This document shows, piece by piece, positions 9,727 to 18,266 of a stretch of DNA of 59,030 bases. Each line of letters opens with the position of its first letter. Within the stretch, counting starts at the first letter, position 1. This DNA comes from Lactococcus garvieae. Its GTDB lineage: Bacteria > Bacillota > Bacilli > Lactobacillales > Streptococcaceae. Under the pieces are notes generated by a model. That model was not told where the DNA came from and searched no databases. It was given only the letters and a program-made list of their open reading frames with translations. The stretch is taken from NCBI RefSeq assembly GCF_016758115.1, contig NZ_WIVG01000008.1, forward strand, positions 1 through 59,030. Reading direction: 5' to 3'. The position numbers were made by a program, and so were the translations under genes.

Positions 9727-10484
9727 TAAAAATTTCAAATTTAAGCAAGTCTTTTGCAGGAAATGTTGTCCTTGACAATCTGAACCTGGAAATTAATGAA
9801 GGTGATGTTATTGCGCTTATCGGGGCATCAGGTGCCGGCAAGTCTACTTTTCTACGCTCCATCAACTATCTTGAAGAAGCAGACAGTGGACAGTTGGAAA
9901 TTGATAACTTCAAGGTAGATTTTGAGCATATTAGCAGGCAAGAAATTCTCGAACTGCGTCGGAGGACAGGGATGGTCTTCCAGCAGTTCAATCTCTTTGA
10001 ACGTCGTACAGCCCTAGAAAATGTTATGGAAGGCTTAATTCAGGTTAAGAAAATGCCCAAAGCAGAAGCACAGAAACTTGCTGAGGAAAACTTAAGAAAA
10101 GTCGGTCTTGAAGAGCGTATGGATTACTATCCAAAATTCTTATCGGGTGGACAAAAGCAGCGTGTAGGAATAGCACGAGCAATGGCAATGCAACCAACTT
10201 TACTCTTGCTTGATGAACCGACATCAGCGCTTGATCCTGAACTTGTTGGGGAAGTGCAAGAAACCATTCTCAATGCAGCCAAAAACAAGCAAACGATGGT
10301 TTTGGTCAGTCATGAAATGGACTTCGTCTATAATGTAGCGACCAAAGTCCTCTTCCTTGAGAAGGGTAAAATTATTGAGGAAGGTAGTCCCAAGGAAGTC
10401 TTCCATCATCCCAAAAATCCACGAACGAGTGAATTTTTATCTCGTCATGTTAAAACCAGCGGTATAGGAAGGTCAAATGATTAA
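9723..10484 (+). CDS. Amino-acid ABC transporter ATP-binding protein
   Basis: A 253-residue ATPase of the polar-amino-acid family. It has Walker A GASGAGKST (about residues 33-41), Q-loop FQQFNLF, signature LSGGQKQR, Walker B LLLLDEPTSALDPE and the H-loop SHEMDF. It energises import by the preceding permease. The ATGA overlap with the permease and overlap of its 3' end with the DUF4059 gene show tight coupling. Confidence 0.95.
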   Translation: MIKISNLSKSFAGNVVLDNLNLEINEGDVIALIGASGAGKSTFLRSINYLEEADSGQLEIDNFKVDFEHISRQEILELRRRTGMVFQQFNLFERRTALENVMEGLIQVKKMPKAEAQKLAEENLRKVGLEERMDYYPKFLSGGQKQRVGIARAMAMQPTLLLLDEPTSALDPELVGEVQETILNAAKNKQTMVLVSHEMDFVYNVATKVLFLEKGKIIEEGSPKEVFHHPKNPRTSEFLSRHVKTSGIGRSND

Positions 10485-10710
10485 TTTAGTTTTACAGTTT
10501 TATCTTAAGGGTCTACTCGTTTCTTTTTTAGTCGTCGGTGTACTCAGCCTTTTATATGGTTTTATTTATTGGGCAAGAAATCGTCATAGACCGAGCAATG
10601 TTTGGCGTAATCGCTTGTTTGATATTATCTTAATCGATATTTTGACCATCCCAATTTTGAGTTTTGCTATTGTGGGTATCTTGATTATTTTCAGAATCCG
10701 TGGTTTATAA
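10477..10710 (+). CDS. DUF4059-family small membrane protein
   Basis: 77 residues with two hydrophobic helices (about 8-29 and 47-72) separated by a basic loop (YWARNRHRPSNVWRNRLFD). Its start overlaps the end of the ATPase gene by 8 nt, so it belongs to the transporter operon. The same arrangement, an amino-acid ABC ATPase, this small protein, then thioredoxin reductase, is recalled from streptococci, where the family is DUF4059. A transporter accessory role is only a guess. Confidence 0.7.
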   Translation: MINLVLQFYLKGLLVSFLVVGVLSLLYGFIYWARNRHRPSNVWRNRLFDIILIDILTIPILSFAIVGILIIFRIRGL

Positions 10711-10774
10711 ATCAAAATAATGGCAAATAATTTAAAGAGAATTTATAATGGTTTTATAACTGGAGAGGTGAATT

Positions 10775-11695
10775 ATGACAGAAAAAATATATGATGTAGT
10801 AGTTATCGGTGCAGGACCTGCGGGCATGACCGCAGCTATGTACAGTGCGAGAAGTGAAATGAAAACCCTACTTCTGGAACGGGGCGTTCCAGGTGGGCAA
10901 ATGAATAATACAGCAGAAATTGAAAACTATCCAGGCTATGGCCAAATCATGGGTCCTGAGCTCTCAATGAAAATGTATGAACCCTTGGCTGATCTTGGTG
11001 TTGAAAATGCTTATGGCTTTGTCACATCGATTGTTGATAATGGTGCAACAAAAACGATCAATACTGAAGAAGAAGTATTCGAAACAAAAGCAATCATCAT
11101 TGCGACAGGAGCAAACCACCGTAAGTTAGGTGTGCCCGGCGAAGAAGAGTACGGTGCGCGTGGCGTATCTTACTGTGCGGTCTGTGATGGTGCTTTCTTC
11201 CGTGACCAAGATATTTTGGTTGTGGGTGGAGGAGACTCTGCTGTAGAAGAGGCAATTTTCTTAACACGTTTTGGTAAATCAGTAACCATCATGCACCGCC
11301 GCGATGAACTCCGTGCTCAGAAGATTATTCAGGAACGTGCCTTTGCAAATGATAAAATCAAATTTATCTGGGACTCTGTTCTTGAAGAAATCAAAGGTGA
11401 CGACCGAAAAATTGAATCAGTCCGTTATAAAAATGTTAAAACAGGCGAAATTACCGAAGCAAACTTTGGAGGCATTTTTATCTATGTTGGTCTAGATGCC
11501 GTTTCTGAGTTTGCACGTGACTTGGGGATAACTGATGAAGAAGGCTGGATAATCACAGATGCTACGATGAAGACAAGTATCCCAGGCATCTTTGCTGTTG
11601 GAGATGTTCGTCAGAAAGACTTCCGACAAATTACAACCGCAGTAGGCGATGGTGCTCAAGCAGCGCAAGAAGCTTACAAATATGTTGAAGGCTAA
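10775..11695 (+). CDS. trxB: Thioredoxin-disulfide reductase
   Basis: NADPH-dependent flavoprotein that keeps thioredoxin reduced. The 306 residues show the FAD motif GAGPAGMTAAMYSAR, the redox-active CAVC (about residues 133-136), the NADPH motif GGGDSAVEEA and the C-terminal FAD motif GIFAVGDVR. GGAGAGG precedes the ATG and TATAAT lies just upstream, so it may have its own promoter as well as read-through from the transporter. The position after a cystine-type importer fits reduction of imported disulfide. Confidence 0.96.
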   Translation: MTEKIYDVVVIGAGPAGMTAAMYSARSEMKTLLLERGVPGGQMNNTAEIENYPGYGQIMGPELSMKMYEPLADLGVENAYGFVTSIVDNGATKTINTEEEVFETKAIIIATGANHRKLGVPGEEEYGARGVSYCAVCDGAFFRDQDILVVGGGDSAVEEAIFLTRFGKSVTIMHRRDELRAQKIIQERAFANDKIKFIWDSVLEEIKGDDRKIESVRYKNVKTGEITEANFGGIFIYVGLDAVSEFARDLGITDEEGWIITDATMKTSIPGIFAVGDVRQKDFRQITTAVGDGAQAAQEAYKYVEG

Positions 11696-11851
11696 ACAAA
11701 AAGGCTATTTTAGAGTTGAAGGTCTAAAAACTGATTATAAATCAAGAAACTTGGCGTTTCAATCAGGTTTACCAATCTTTTATCATTCGTATTATGATGA
11801 TAATTATGTTATAATTGTTTCAGTGTAATTCTGATTAAGGAAGAAAAGTAT

Positions 11852-12100
11852 ATGGATAAGATGATTTTTGACGTTTTACTCGTCGCTATGTTGATTGTTT
11901 CTGCAGTTTTAGTTATTTCAATTTTGATGCAGCCTTCCAAGCAGGATGGAGCAGCGGACGCATTTTCAGGAGGATCAGGTGAACTCTTTGAGCGTCGTAA
12001 GGCACGTGGTTTCGAAGCGGTAATGCAAAGATTTACAGCTATTACTATTGGAATCTGGCTTCTTCTCGGCTTCATGTTGGTCGTTTTATCAACGAAGTAA
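11852..12100 (+). CDS. secG: Preprotein translocase subunit SecG
   Basis: 82 residues with two transmembrane helices (about 5-25 and 60-80) and the loop MQPSKQDGAADAFSGG, the SecG signature (family: L(x)QxGK..G...FGG). It assists SecYE in protein export. An AAGGAAG-type ribosome site and a TTATAATTG box lie upstream. In other lactococci secG lies near rnr; here copper, lipoprotein and permease genes separate the two by 7 kb. Confidence 0.9.
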   Translation: MDKMIFDVLLVAMLIVSAVLVISILMQPSKQDGAADAFSGGSGELFERRKARGFEAVMQRFTAITIGIWLLLGFMLVVLSTK

Positions 12101-12125
12101 TATTAAAATAGAATCTCTTAAGAAG

Positions 12126-12163
12126 TAGTGGTGAACTGAACTTTTAGTGGCCACTATTTTTTT
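12126..12163 (+). terminator. Intrinsic terminator after secG
   Basis: TAGTGG (12126-12131) pairs with CCACTA (12151-12156), followed by seven T. The 3' portion also contains the self-complementary TAGTGGCCACTA. Confidence 0.7.
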
Positions 12164-12464
12164 ATTTGTAGAAAAATAAAGTTTTATAGACAAAAGTTAA
12201 CAGATTTTCCACTTTTTTTGGTACAATTTAATTACATAATTTCATAATTTCAATTTACTCCTTAGTTTATGGCACCTTCCAAAACTGAGGGGTTTTTGTA
12301 TGCTCTTTTTGCGGTAAGTTTTGAATAGAGGGATGAAGTGAGAGTTTGGAGCTGGCAGAAGGGGAGATAAGTTTCCATAGTGCAATTTTTGCCATGTGTA
12401 AATCCTTATCTCCTGGACTTTAAGGGGGGTCTAAAAAATTTTTGGAAAAAATAAGATTTAGGAC
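12164..12464. other. 300-nt gene-free region with two strong hairpins
   Basis: No credible ORF. CCTTAGTTT (starting near 12261) pairs with AAACTGAGG and is followed by GGTTTTTG, a terminator-like element with only a weak TACAAT (12222-12227) upstream. A second hairpin pairs GGAGATAAG with CTTATCTCC around 12364-12415. The region could encode a small RNA or form the 5' boundary of the copper operon; neither is proven. Confidence 0.35.
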
Positions 12465-12518
12465 TTGACGTTTACAAAAGTAAACGGTATAATACAATTG
12501 TAGTTTACAAATGTAAAT
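12465..12518 (+). promoter_or_regulatory. Consensus promoter with two CopR/CopY-type operators (cop boxes)
   Basis: TTGACG (12465-12470), a 17-nt spacer and TATAAT (12488-12493) form a near-consensus promoter. Two palindromes sit on it: GTTTAC-AAAA-GTAAAC at 12470-12485, filling the spacer, and GTTTAC-AAAT-GTAAAT at 12503-12518 at the start point. The second contains TACAnnTGTA, the known lactococcal CopR/enterococcal CopY cop box. They are 33 bp apart, about three helical turns. This predicts copper-responsive derepression of the following genes. Confidence 0.75.
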
Positions 12519-12533
12519 GAAAGAGGCATGATT

Positions 12534-12611
12534 ATGAAACACATAACTGAAATTAATGCACAGAAGAAACGATGTTGCTTGCAGTGTAAAAACAATGTTG
12601 AGAAGCAATGA
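12534..12611 (+). CDS. Cys-rich 25-aa peptide (YahC-like)
   Basis: A 25-codon ORF that begins 7 nt after GAGG, directly behind the cop-box promoter, and encodes a basic peptide with CCLQC in the middle. Three cysteines arranged CCxxC suggest copper or zinc binding. In L. lactis the CopR regulon includes the operon yahCD-yaiAB, and the next gene here looks like yahD, so this peptide is in the place of YahC; that identity is by position and not by alignment. Confidence 0.55.
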   Translation: MKHITEINAQKKRCCLQCKNNVEKQ

Positions 12612-12635
12612 ACAGGCTAAAAATAAGGAGTTAGA

Positions 12636-13247
12636 ATGACCAACTACATTTTGAAGGAAGGCGATAACAGCCTTGCACCAATTTTAGTTTTACACAGTAC
12701 AGGCGGTGATGAACACCAGTTAGTGCCACTTGTGGAGGAATTATTTCCCAATCATCCTTTTTTGTCTATACGTGGGCGGATTAGTGAGCAGGGGATAAAT
12801 CGCTATTTTAAACTTAAGGGACAAGGATTTACGAAGGAAAACTTTGATTTGCTTTCCTTAGAAGAAGAGGCACAGTGGCTGACAAAGGAAGTTGAACGTT
12901 TAGGGCAGCACTACCAATTAGATCTCTCAAAGCTGAATGTTATTGGCTATTCAAATGGTGCCAATATGGCGCTCTACATGCAACTCAAAGGGTTGTTCAA
13001 GTTTGACAAAATCTTGGCTTTTCATGCCATGCAGCTTACAGAAGTTGGAACGCCAGTTCTTTCCGATGAGAGCAAAGTTTTTCTTACTCATGCGGACAAT
13101 GATCCGATTGTGAGTAGAGAAAATCTTAAAGAGCTCTCTACTGATTTGGAAAAAACGGAATGTCAGCTTGAAATATTTAAGGCCAAATTTGGGCATCAAC
13201 TGAGTGATGAAGAAATTTTAGCCGCAAAAAAATGGTTAGAAAAATAA
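12636..13247 (+). CDS. yahD: YahD-like alpha/beta serine hydrolase
   Basis: A 203-residue hydrolase of the phospholipase/carboxylesterase (MhqD) group. It has an oxyanion-loop motif LHSTGGDEHQL near the N-terminus, nucleophile elbow GYSNGAN (about residues 106-112), and a C-terminal Asp...His pair (THADND and FGHQLSDE). In L. lactis the homologue YahD is copper-inducible through CopR, which matches the cop boxes upstream. A good AAGGAG precedes the ATG. The natural substrate is unknown. Confidence 0.8.
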   Translation: MTNYILKEGDNSLAPILVLHSTGGDEHQLVPLVEELFPNHPFLSIRGRISEQGINRYFKLKGQGFTKENFDLLSLEEEAQWLTKEVERLGQHYQLDLSKLNVIGYSNGANMALYMQLKGLFKFDKILAFHAMQLTEVGTPVLSDESKVFLTHADNDPIVSRENLKELSTDLEKTECQLEIFKAKFGHQLSDEEILAAKKWLEK

Positions 13248-13324
13248 AAAAGAAGCTGACTCTAAAAGAGCACGTCTTCCCGATAGAAAAAATAATAGAA
13301 AAATTGAAAAAAGAGGAAAAACAA

Positions 13325-14491
13325 ATGACTACAGAAATCGAAACACAAAACATCCTTAGCGGCGTTCACCACGTTACAGCAATCACATCAAGCGCACAAA
13401 AGAATTATGATTTTTTCACAAATATTTTGGGACTTCGCTTGGCAAAATTGACAGTCAATCAAGATGACTATGAGACTTATCACCTTTACTTCACAGGGGA
13501 AGATGGGAAGAGCCCAAATATGACCTTCTTTGACTTCAAGGATATTCCAAAAGGGATGCATGGTGCAAACAATATTGAACGTGCTTCTTTCCGTGTACCT
13601 ACAGATGAATCACTTGTTTACTGGACAGAACGTTTTGAAAAAGCGCATGTTAAACATGGAGAAATTAATGTAAAATTTGGCAAAAAGACACTCGAATTTG
13701 AAGACTTTGATGGTCAAAAATATCAATTAATTTCAGACCAAGACAACACAGGGGATGCTGCACTTGATCGCTCATGGCTCCTCTCCAATGTTGCACCTAA
13801 ACATGGAATTATTGGCATGGGACCGGTTTTCGTGAAAGTTACGGATACCTATAATCTACGTATTATTTTGGAAACAGTTTTCGGTTTCCGTTATGCAGGG
13901 CAAGAAAATAATATGCATCTGTTTGAAGTAGCTAACGGAGGAAACGGAGCAGCCTTGATTATCGAAGAAGCAGAGGAAAATGAACGTTATGCTTATCAAG
14001 GCTACGGTACTATTCATCATTTGGCTTTAGGGACTACAAATCCAGAGACTTTGAAATACTGGATCGATCGTATTCAAACTTTCCGTTTGCCACATTCAGG
14101 CTTGGTTGATCGTTTCTATTTCTCTAGTGAATATGTGCGTGTTGCTCCCGGTGTTCTTTTTGAGATTGCGACATTTACACCGGGTATTGGAGCGCTTGAG
14201 ATGGCAGAGTCTGGTGATGGGGCAGTAGATAGCTATGAGGAAGCCCTAATCACCTCAGGTTTCTGGATTGACGAAACAAAAGAAGAAGCTGGGAAAGATC
14301 TGAGTTTACCGCCACATCTTTTCCCAGAAGATGAAGCGGTCAAAGCACGTACAGCAGCAAGCCTCCGACCTTTAGATACATCAGATACAATGCGTGATCG
14401 TCGTCAAGATGACTTATGGACTGTCGATAAGGTTGTAGAACGCAAAGAGGGAGAAAGTTTAGAAGAATTTGAGCAGCGTTATCTGGGTTGA
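13325..14491 (+). CDS. VOC-family ring-cleaving-dioxygenase-like protein (YaiA/MhqO type)
   Basis: A 388-residue protein with two pairs of VOC modules. It starts near GVHHVTAITSSAQKNYDFF, with metal-ligand-like His in GVHHVT and IHHLALG and Glu in LFEIATFTPG, as in MhqA/MhqO-type dioxygenases. The frame is open from 13232 inside yahD; AAGAGG upstream of ATG 13325 and family alignment set the start. Position and cop-box control match L. lactis YaiA, described as a copper-induced glyoxalase. Thus a role against quinones or methylglyoxal under copper stress is likely. Confidence 0.75.
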   Translation: MTTEIETQNILSGVHHVTAITSSAQKNYDFFTNILGLRLAKLTVNQDDYETYHLYFTGEDGKSPNMTFFDFKDIPKGMHGANNIERASFRVPTDESLVYWTERFEKAHVKHGEINVKFGKKTLEFEDFDGQKYQLISDQDNTGDAALDRSWLLSNVAPKHGIIGMGPVFVKVTDTYNLRIILETVFGFRYAGQENNMHLFEVANGGNGAALIIEEAEENERYAYQGYGTIHHLALGTTNPETLKYWIDRIQTFRLPHSGLVDRFYFSSEYVRVAPGVLFEIATFTPGIGALEMAESGDGAVDSYEEALITSGFWIDETKEEAGKDLSLPPHLFPEDEAVKARTAASLRPLDTSDTMRDRRQDDLWTVDKVVERKEGESLEEFEQRYLG

Positions 14492-14558
14492 GTCATCCAC
14501 CTCTAAGATTTGAACTTCTAGGAGAGAGACTGAACAGCAGCAATAAAGCGTAAAAAGC

Positions 14559-14592
14559 AAAAATAGAATCGCTTATGCGGTTCTATTTTTTG
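14559..14592 (+). terminator. Intrinsic terminator of the copper operon
   Basis: AAATAGAA and TTCTATTT (with CGC/GCG inside) form a near-perfect stem around TTAT, followed by T-rich sequence. It ends the yahD operon. Confidence 0.8.
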
Positions 14593-14719
14593 CGACTTTT
14601 GAACACTATGGAAGCCTTTAGATGCTCTTTTTAGACATATTGAAACCTTTATGGAAACCAGTAAGCTACTGCTATTTTTGCATTTTACATTAGACTTTGA
14701 AAAAGTGGAAAACAAGAAA

Positions 14720-14740
14720 ACCATCCGTTTATCGGATGGT
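14720..14740 (-). terminator. Terminator of the reverse-strand lipoprotein gene
   Basis: ACCATCCG/CGGATGGT form an 8-bp stem with a 5-nt loop. Read on the minus strand, it is followed by TTTTCTTGTTTTCC, downstream of the stop at 14787. Confidence 0.7.
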
Positions 14741-14786
14741 CGTTAAGATTTCTGATATTTATCCTCATATTCTTGATTTCTATCAC

Positions 14787-15773
14787 TTAGTATGTATCAA
14801 CTTCTTCTGATGATTCCAGCATCAAATTTTTGAACATTTGTGATAGAGAAATTGCATCTTTTTCAGATGGTTCAGTTATGCTCTTATTTTCTTTACTTGA
14901 CTTAGCAGTGACAGTCATTTTGAATTTGGCACTTGTTTTTCCATCTTTAGACTGAATGTCTCCATTGATTTTAGATTCAGACTCATGTGTTTTAGGATTT
15001 AAAGTAGTTTCAACATCCATAGATTTGATGTTTGTATACTTATCTAGGTCATCCATCATCGCTTGGACATCCTCTTTGTTGGAGGTAGTCATAAGGTTTT
15101 TTAGATAGCCTTTGATATCATCACCGTTGCCAGAAAGTTTCATCGTTACTTTATCACCTGACTGAGTAAAGTTCTTTTCAGGAATATCTTTGAAGTTTTT
15201 TTCAATATCTTTTTTATCTGTTTTGGTTTTTTCGAAAAACTGGTTGTAAGTAGATTTCCACGACTCACTGTCAGTACTTCCACCTTGGGAAGCAATGCCG
15301 TTCTCCATCACAGTCTGATCAACAAGAAGGTATTTTTGATCCAGTTGGTCAAGAAGTTGACCATAGAGACTTACATAAGGATTAGCAGATTGGAAGTTAT
15401 CAATCAGAGATGTGACTTGTGAATTTTCTACATAGACGCCTTTTTTACCAAGAAGCATGTTCAGTTCAAGCTCTTGGTCTGATATTTTTCCGGCAGTATT
15501 AAGTGCAACTACTTTATTATTGTAATCAACACTTACTTTAACATTCATCGATGCATTGTTAAGAAGAGCATTAATTTCTTTGCTTGATGCATCGCCTTGC
15601 ATATCAAAGCTGTCAAACTTTATAGACACATCGTGAGAATTATTATCTTGAGATTGATTGCTCAAGGCAGTGTAGCTATCAATGTAGTTTTGCTTTGCTG
15701 TTTTTGAATTAGAGCAGGCCGTTAAAGTAAAGGCCGTGAGCAATGCTGCACCAACTAAAAAATGTTTCTTCAT
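14787..15773 (-). CDS. Secreted lipoprotein of unknown function
   Basis: 328 residues with a lipoprotein signal peptide and lipobox LTAC (Cys at about residue 20), then a Ser/Asp/Lys-rich soluble domain without cysteines. It has the long beta-rich, repeat-poor layout seen in the DUF6612/LolA-like lipoproteins of Firmicutes, but I do not recognise a specific family. Its minus-strand promoter region lies in the AT-rich divergent spacer to the YjeM-like gene, and a terminator follows. Confidence 0.7.
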   Translation of the reverse strand: MKKHFLVGAALLTAFTLTACSNSKTAKQNYIDSYTALSNQSQDNNSHDVSIKFDSFDMQGDASSKEINALLNNASMNVKVSVDYNNKVVALNTAGKISDQELELNMLLGKKGVYVENSQVTSLIDNFQSANPYVSLYGQLLDQLDQKYLLVDQTVMENGIASQGGSTDSESWKSTYNQFFEKTKTDKKDIEKNFKDIPEKNFTQSGDKVTMKLSGNGDDIKGYLKNLMTTSNKEDVQAMMDDLDKYTNIKSMDVETTLNPKTHESESKINGDIQSKDGKTSAKFKMTVTAKSSKENKSITEPSEKDAISLSQMFKNLMLESSEEVDTY

Positions 15774-15930
15774 ACTATACTGTCTCCCAATTTAAGTTTA
15801 AGCTAATTTTAAGAAAAAAACTCCATAAAGTCAAGCAATAAATGAAAACATATCATCCAAAGAACGGTGCTCAACTTTTTAAACTTTAAATTTACTTTAA
15901 TTCATATTTGAGCATTTTAAAGTATAAAAT

Positions 15931-15960
15931 GTTGCATATTTATGCAACGAGTTGTATAAT
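15931..15960 (+). promoter_or_regulatory. YjeM promoter with palindrome over the -35
   Basis: TTGCAT (15932-15937), a 17-nt spacer and TATAAT (15955-15960). The -35 lies inside a perfect 7-4-7 inverted repeat, GTTGCAT-ATTT-ATGCAAC (15931-15948), a likely operator. Confidence 0.65.
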
Positions 15961-15992
15961 AAATGATAAATTAAAATAAAGAGAGAAAGATA

Positions 15993-17516
15993 ATGTCGCA
16001 ACACTCCAAAAATAAATTAACTGCAATTTCTTTAGCCTTGATGATTTTTACCTCCGTTTATGGTTTTGGTAATGTTCCACTTGCCTTTTTTCAAATGGGA
16101 TATGGATCGATTATATGGTACATCATAAGTGCTTTGGTTTTTTTCATCCCTTTTTCTCTGATGGTCACCGAATTTGGGTCAGCTTTCAAAGCTGAAAAAG
16201 GAGGAATTTATACATGGATGGAAAAATCAGTGGGCCCGTCCTTTGCTATGATTGGCACATTAATGTGGTATATGTCCTGGGTCATTTGGTTTGTTTCAGT
16301 GGGAAATCGTATATTGGTGCCCATTTCTAATATGATTTTTGGGACAACGGTTCTGCCCAGCATAGTTATAGTGTCACTTTTGGCCATACTCATCATGTTC
16401 CTTGTAACCTTTGTTTCTCTTAAAGGACTTGAAACGATAAAAAAAGTAGCCTCCATTGGAGGAATTGCTGTTGTTTCACTTAACTTTATCCTCATCATTG
16501 GTGCCTTTATTATTTTAGCGAAAAGTGGTTTTCATCCAGCCACCCCTTTGACGCTGGAGTCTTTGGTGTCAACGCCTAATCCAACGTTACAACCTGCAAG
16601 TTTTGTCACTTTTATTGCCTTTTTAGTTTATGCAATCTTTGCTTATGCTGGTGTGGAGTCAGTGGGCGGACTTGTCGATGAGACTGTGGAGCCGAAAAAG
16701 AACTTTCCTAAAGGTATCCTACTTTCGGCTGCCATTATCGGTATTGGTTATTCTTTCATGATACTTTGTACTGGCTTTTTCATTAATTTTGATAAGGACT
16801 GGATTCCTGGTATTATGGATGGTTCAGTGAACCAAGGGAATATAACCTACTTTATGATGCAGGAATTGGGAGAAAAGTTGGCAGAAGTCTTCCATCTATC
16901 GTCTGGTGCAGTGCATACATGGGGAACAGTTTTTGCCCGTTATGTGGGTCTTTCCATGTTTCTCTCTCTGACAGGCGCCCTCTTTACACTTATTTATTCT
17001 CCACTTAAACAGCTGATGGAGGGGACACCTGAAAAGATGTGGCCGGGTAAACTTGGGAAAATTGAGGACGGTGTCCCTAAAAACGCCATGAAGGCACAAT
17101 TTATCATTGTGGCGCTCATGATTTTGCTCAACATGGTTATTTCACTTATAAACAAAGGAGCTGCGGATAAATTCTTCTTGGTAATCACCAATATGAGTAA
17201 TATAGCCTCAAGCCTTCCTTATGTATTCATTGTTTTTGCTTATATCAAGTTCAAGAAAAATCATGCCATTGAGAAGCCTTTTACCATTATGAAAAATGAA
17301 CAGTTTGCTATTGGTATTTCGTGGCTTGCGGCTTTGATGATTATTATGGCAGACTTTTTCACAATTGTTGAACCAGTAATAAACTATTTCCAAGCTTCTT
17401 CGGGTGTTTCTCTGAGCAGTGTTTATTCGGATATTATTTCGATGATTGCTGGACCAGTGGTCTTTAGTGTCTTAGGCTGGTGGCTGATTAAGAACTATAA
17501 AGGAAAGAAGTTGTAG
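15993..17516 (+). CDS. yjeM: APC-superfamily amino-acid transporter, YjeM/GadC-like
   Basis: 507 residues with about 12 transmembrane helices in the glutamate/GABA-antiporter branch of the APC superfamily. The N-terminal helix carries the broken-helix motif TSVYGFGNVPLAFFQMGYGS, followed by FIPFSLMVTEFGSAF, and a periplasmic-loop insertion lies around residues 265-310. Length and motifs match E. coli YjeM better than GadC; the substrate is unknown. A GAGAG ribosome site lies before the ATG, and the promoter carries a palindromic operator. Transcribed alone. Confidence 0.8.
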   Translation: MSQHSKNKLTAISLALMIFTSVYGFGNVPLAFFQMGYGSIIWYIISALVFFIPFSLMVTEFGSAFKAEKGGIYTWMEKSVGPSFAMIGTLMWYMSWVIWFVSVGNRILVPISNMIFGTTVLPSIVIVSLLAILIMFLVTFVSLKGLETIKKVASIGGIAVVSLNFILIIGAFIILAKSGFHPATPLTLESLVSTPNPTLQPASFVTFIAFLVYAIFAYAGVESVGGLVDETVEPKKNFPKGILLSAAIIGIGYSFMILCTGFFINFDKDWIPGIMDGSVNQGNITYFMMQELGEKLAEVFHLSSGAVHTWGTVFARYVGLSMFLSLTGALFTLIYSPLKQLMEGTPEKMWPGKLGKIEDGVPKNAMKAQFIIVALMILLNMVISLINKGAADKFFLVITNMSNIASSLPYVFIVFAYIKFKKNHAIEKPFTIMKNEQFAIGISWLAALMIIMADFFTIVEPVINYFQASSGVSLSSVYSDIISMIAGPVVFSVLGWWLIKNYKGKKL

Positions 17517-17666
17517 TTTAAATTCCATAGCGAGAACAGTTGTCTTTTTAGGAAAATCCTAACATTGACTTGGAAATTTAATTTTCTATAGAACATTTTT
17601 AGAAAAATGAGAGGAAAGGTGTGCTATAATAATATCCTAGAAAATCTTTGGAGGGAGTAGAGTACG

Positions 17667-17867
17667 ATGGACAATCACATTAGAGTAAGTCATACATGGC
17701 TTGTCATAATAGGCGTTAGTCTTGTTTTATTTAGTTATGGTACGCACTCTCACAAGCTATTTTTAGAAGGACTAGGAGCTATAGCTACGGTTGGCGCTTC
17801 ATTTTGCGCCCTTTCAGGTGTCGTCATCCGGGTAATAAGGCGCAAGCGTGGTGAACGTTTTAAGTAA
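17667..17867 (+). CDS. Small two-helix membrane protein
   Basis: 66 residues with two hydrophobic helices (about 10-26 and 34-55) and a basic tail (RRKRGERFK). GGAGGG precedes the ATG and a GCTATAATAAT box lies upstream, so it is probably expressed. Not recognised. Confidence 0.5.
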   Translation: MDNHIRVSHTWLVIIGVSLVLFSYGTHSHKLFLEGLGAIATVGASFCALSGVVIRVIRRKRGERFK

Positions 17868-18266
17868 TCCCGCCGATAAAGCTAATAGTGTCAGTGTCAC
17901 CATGTATGCTGTATACTTTCACGAGAGAGAATTCAGTCTATGAGCGACCATATTCCAAAAGTCATCCAATTACATAGACGTTTAAAAATACTCATACCAA
18001 TCTGTCCACGCATAAAGCGGTCAACGCCAATTTCCTTCATAAAAGGTTATCCTTGCTCTTTTAGCGTGACTCGCGCATGTTTTGTCTTTTATTCGTCAAA
18101 ACTGAAGAGGTTTTTAATGCCAGCATGAGGACCGCCTATTCGCAGTTTTCTTGTATATCTTGCGCTTCCCATTATATAGGCAAGAGCATCAAGTTTCGAA
18201 CATTACTAATAGTAGAATTTTTGCGTGATTCAGTATGTGTGATAAAATGAGGGAGGAGGATTAGCG
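17868..18266. other. 400-nt region without a convincing gene
   Basis: Short plus-strand frames lack ribosome sites. On the minus strand, 18040-17933 encodes a 35-residue peptide starting MKEIGVDRFMRGQ with AAGGA 8-9 nt upstream, which could be a small protein or a gene remnant. A TTAGCGATG with GGAGGAGG marks the start of the Nudix gene at the right end. Confidence 0.3.

Noticed and set aside
17940-18128. 62-codon plus-strand ORF
   Set aside because: No ribosome site and no protein-like pattern; the opposite-strand 35-aa ORF is slightly better but also weak.
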